Part shown: one piece after another, positions 6,072 through 7,811 of the stretch
Layout of the letters: each line of letters opens with the position of its first letter
Numbering within the stretch: the first letter of the stretch is position 1
From: Peptococcaceae bacterium
GTDB lineage: Bacteria; Bacillota; Dehalobacteriia; UBA4068; UBA4997
Assembly (NCBI GenBank): GCA_019421315.1
Contig: JAHZFN010000208.1
Location: forward strand, 1 to 7,811
Reading direction: 5' to 3'
Length of the DNA: 7,811 nt
Notes under the pieces: model-generated
What the model was told of the DNA's origin: nothing
Databases searched by the model: none
The model's input: only the letters and a program-made list of their open reading frames with translations
Program-made: the position numbers and the translations under genes

Positions 6072-7811
6072 TTAATTTCTGCCCAAAATAAGGGAAATCA
6101 CAAACGCTACGTCCAAAGTGTCTGCGGCTCCGTCGCCGTTGGCGTCCGCCTGCAAGCGGTAAAGCATGGGAACCTTGACAAAATTCATATCTTCGGCATA
6201 GCCCTGATAGCCTGTGTATAAATCGTAAATCAGCTGGGCATCGTCAATTCTGATTTCACCGTTGCCGTTGGTGTCGCCGCTGCGGGTAATATTGGGGGCT
6301 GTTCCCGCCGTCTCGGTGATTTTTTCCAAAACATCAGCTTTGGCAACGTCGAACGGCGCAAAATAAAGATATTTGCCCGTTGTTTGGCAGTAGAACATAT
6401 CATTGCCGTCATATTGATATTTAACACCGGCCTGCTTGCTTTCGGGCGTATATTTTATCAGATTGTAGCCGTTGGGGGCGGCGCCGTAATCGGCGGAATT
6501 TACTAAAACCACAGTTCCTCGGTTGTGGGCAATTCGCAGGTCAAAACTGATTTCGCCGTAAGCCGTTTCTTGCCAGGTATAGCGGTATATACCGTCGGCG
6601 GTCGGCGTTACCGCCTTGATAATTTCCAATGTGTAATCGTTTTCGCTTAAAGCGGGCAGTGCAATTTCCGCCGTTTTGTGGTCGGAACTGCGGCTGCAAA
6701 CGCCTTGCAGAACCCCCTCCATTTCGGCAGTGGGCGCTGTTACGGCAGAGTAAACGTAATCATGACCTTTTGCCTGCAAAATTTCTCTCTTAACGGCGCC
6801 GCAGCGGCTGCAGGTGCTTTCGCGGCAGCCGTCTTCGGTGCAGGTGGCGTCTTTTGCCGTAGTCAGAACGTAATTGTGAGAAGCCGCAAATGTAATATGG
6901 AACTCACCGGGGGAATAAAGCCAGGCGCTGCTTGTGCCGCCGTTTACGGCAAGGCGCAGACCGTTGGCATCGGAATTTGTCAATTCGCCGTCCATCAGCC
7001 AGATAACCATCGCATCTTTCATCTGAGCGGACGAGAGGGAAATTCTGTAACCGTCGCTTGCCGAAACAACCTGCAATCCCGTCAGGCAGTACTCACCGAA
7101 GAAATTGGCGAAGAAATCCGTCAGCGCACTGCCCTTGCAGAGGTGGGTTTTCGTTTGCCCCGCGGAGTTGTCGACCATGGTGAAGTTTTGGGTTTTGGTG
7201 TATTTTTTCATTTCCGCCACGGTAACACTGCCCAACTCCTTGGCGGGCGTACCGTTGGCGTCGTAAACAGTGATTTTTTGTTCATTGTAAACATCGCTGG
7301 GGTCGGGTTTTTCGGAGCCGCAGCGGCTGCAAATATCGTTGACATAATTATGCCCCAAGGCTGCAATTTCCGTTTCGAAAACATCGCCGCAGGCGCAGAT
7401 GTCGGTTATTTTGCCCTTTTCCGTGCAGGTAGCTTTTTTGGTAATTTCCGTTTTGTAAACATGGCTGTGGAAATTGATTTTCAGCACAGTCGGGTTGTTG
7501 ATAATATCTTCGGCTAAAATATCCGTTATGTTTTCGGTCAGGTTTAACTGCAGGCTGCCTTTTTCGTCCCAAGTCAGCATGGAATTTTCAATGTCCGTTA
7601 TGTTAAAAGACATATTTTCCGTGTAAACGTCAACGCTTTCTATCGGGCGGCTGCAGACGGCGAAATTTTGGACGGCGGTTTTCAAGGTAACGCCGTTTAT
7701 ACCGCCTTTATCCTCGGCAAAAGGCGCAAGGTCGGCGGCGTAAACTCGGCTGTTGCTGATAACGATATACGGTGTGCCGTCGTCTGCCGTTGTTCCGTCG
7801 TCAATCACGGC
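6072..7811 (-). CDS. Modular, probably secreted dockerin-containing protein, C-terminal part (5' end outside window)
   Basis: The frame is open to the right edge, so the N-terminus and any signal peptide are outside; a GTG at 7808 is not convincing as a start. Residues here are counted from that GTG (578 to the end). Residues 1-112 form a segment I do not recognise. Residues 114-164 hold two cysteine modules: TCTEKG, CACG and ALGH, then CSRCG. Residues about 177-306 form a domain whose layout (SVTVAEMKKY, then KGSALTDFF, ASDGYRISL and a terminal SPGEFHITF) loosely resembles the sulfite oxidase/molybdopterin-oxidoreductase fold seen in some surface proteins; this is tentative. Residues 311-387 hold another cysteine module and a degenerate copy. 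Residues about 390-510 look beta-rich. Residues 511-578 form a type I-like dockerin with two calcium loops. The architecture suggests an extracellular or cell-surface protein of a Gram-positive anaerobe that docks to a cohesin partner. No catalytic motif is visible. It converges on the membrane protein gene across a shared terminator. Confidence 0.8.
   Translation of the reverse strand, partial: AVIDDGTTADDGTPYIVISNSRVYAADLAPFAEDKGGINGVTLKTAVQNFAVCSRPIESVDVYTENMSFNITDIENSMLTWDEKGSLQLNLTENITDILAEDIINNPTVLKINFHSHVYKTEITKKATCTEKGKITDICACGDVFETEIAALGHNYVNDICSRCGSEKPDPSDVYNEQKITVYDANGTPAKELGSVTVAEMKKYTKTQNFTMVDNSAGQTKTHLCKGSALTDFFANFFGEYCLTGLQVVSASDGYRISLSSAQMKDAMVIWLMDGELTNSDANGLRLAVNGGTSSAWLYSPGEFHITFAASHNYVLTTAKDATCTEDGCRESTCSRCGAVKREILQAKGHDYVYSAVTAPTAEMEGVLQGVCSRSSDHKTAEIALPALSENDYTLEIIKAVTPTADGIYRYTWQETAYGEISFDLRIAHNRGTVVLVNSADYGAAPNGYNLIKYTPESKQAGVKYQYDGNDMFYCQTTGKYLYFAPFDVAKADVLEKITETAGTAPNITRSGDTNGNGEIRIDDAQLIYDLYTGYQGYAEDMNFVKVPMLYRLQADANGDGAADTLDVAFVISLILGRN
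6075..6278 (-). other. C-terminal type I-like dockerin domain
   Basis: Two EF-hand-like calcium loops are seen: DTNGNGEIRIDD (first loop, residues 512-523) and DANGDGAADTLD (second, 555-566). Both have D/N at loop positions 1, 3 and 5 and Asp at position 12, and each is followed by a hydrophobic helix (AQLIYDLYTG and VAFVISLILG). This is the duplicated layout of dockerins, which bind cohesins on scaffold proteins. The connection between repeats is about 21 residues, slightly long. The protein ends three residues after the second repeat. Confidence 0.85.
6762..6878 (-). repeat. Cysteine module copy C (TCTEDG...CSRCG...KGH type)
   Basis: Residues 311-349 of the dockerin protein begin HNYVLTTAKDATCTEDG, continue with CSRCG and end in QAKGHDY. 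This matches the module at 7350-7469. The four cysteines (323, 328, 333, 336) could bind a metal or form disulfides. Similar modules recur, from memory, in surface proteins of gut Clostridia. A degenerate copy follows directly at 6648-6761, with CSRSSD in place of CSRCG. Confidence 0.7.
7350..7469 (-). repeat. Cysteine module copy A (TCTEKG...CACG...LGH type)
   Basis: Residues 114-153 of the dockerin protein carry HSHVYKTEITKKATCTEKG, then CACG and EIAALGH. They share the order H-x-Y, ATCTE-x-G, CxCG or CxxCG, EI and GH with the copy at 6762-6878. A shortened half-module (NYVNDICSRCG, 7317-7349) is attached after it. The copies are diverged at DNA level, so this is an old protein-level duplication. 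Confidence 0.7.

Noticed and set aside
6678..7517. 279-codon + strand frame opposite the dockerin protein gene
   Set aside because: Its Ala/Gly/Phe-rich translation lacks domain logic, while the - strand frame has clear dockerin loops and cysteine modules.
7806..7808. GTG (- strand) as a start of the dockerin protein
   Set aside because: It is at the window edge with the frame open through it, there is no room to see a ribosome binding site, and no signal peptide follows.

Overview
The window looks like chromosomal DNA from an anaerobic, probably gut-associated member of the Bacillota (Clostridia-like). The evidence is an adjacent gyrB-gyrA pair, a GyrB C-terminal half without the large insert of proteobacterial GyrB, a membrane protein with DUF975 and CmpB-type domains, and a surface protein carrying a type I-like dockerin and cysteine-containing modules. 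The genus cannot be fixed from the sequence alone.

Layout. Positions 1-1133 (+) hold the C-terminal part of gyrB, cut by the window edge. A 17-nt gap with a good Shine-Dalgarno sequence leads into full-length gyrA (1151-3796, +). A strong hairpin terminator (about 3828-3869) ends this unit. A candidate promoter (3868-3896) starts directly on its T-tract and probably drives a separate 670-residue membrane protein gene (3975-5987, +). That gene fuses a long extracytoplasmic segment, a DUF975-type membrane domain and a PF06541-type (CmpB) membrane domain. An 84-nt convergent gap holds a perfect 15-bp hairpin terminator. From 6072 to the right edge (-) lies the 3'-terminal part of a large, probably secreted modular protein: a domain of unknown type, cysteine modules, a domain loosely resembling the sulfite oxidase/molybdopterin-oxidoreductase fold, more cysteine modules, a beta-rich segment and a C-terminal dockerin.

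How the genes relate. GyrB and GyrA together form the A2B2 DNA gyrase that introduces negative supercoils, and they are very likely co-transcribed. The other two genes have no evident functional link to gyrase or to each other. No RNA genes, CRISPR arrays, insertion sequences or phage genes were seen.

Most notable points. GyrA has Leu at the position of E. coli Ser83, the classic fluoroquinolone-resistance substitution. The membrane protein has an unusual fused architecture and an odd start region. The dockerin protein has an unusual domain combination. No convincing new multi-gene system is visible.
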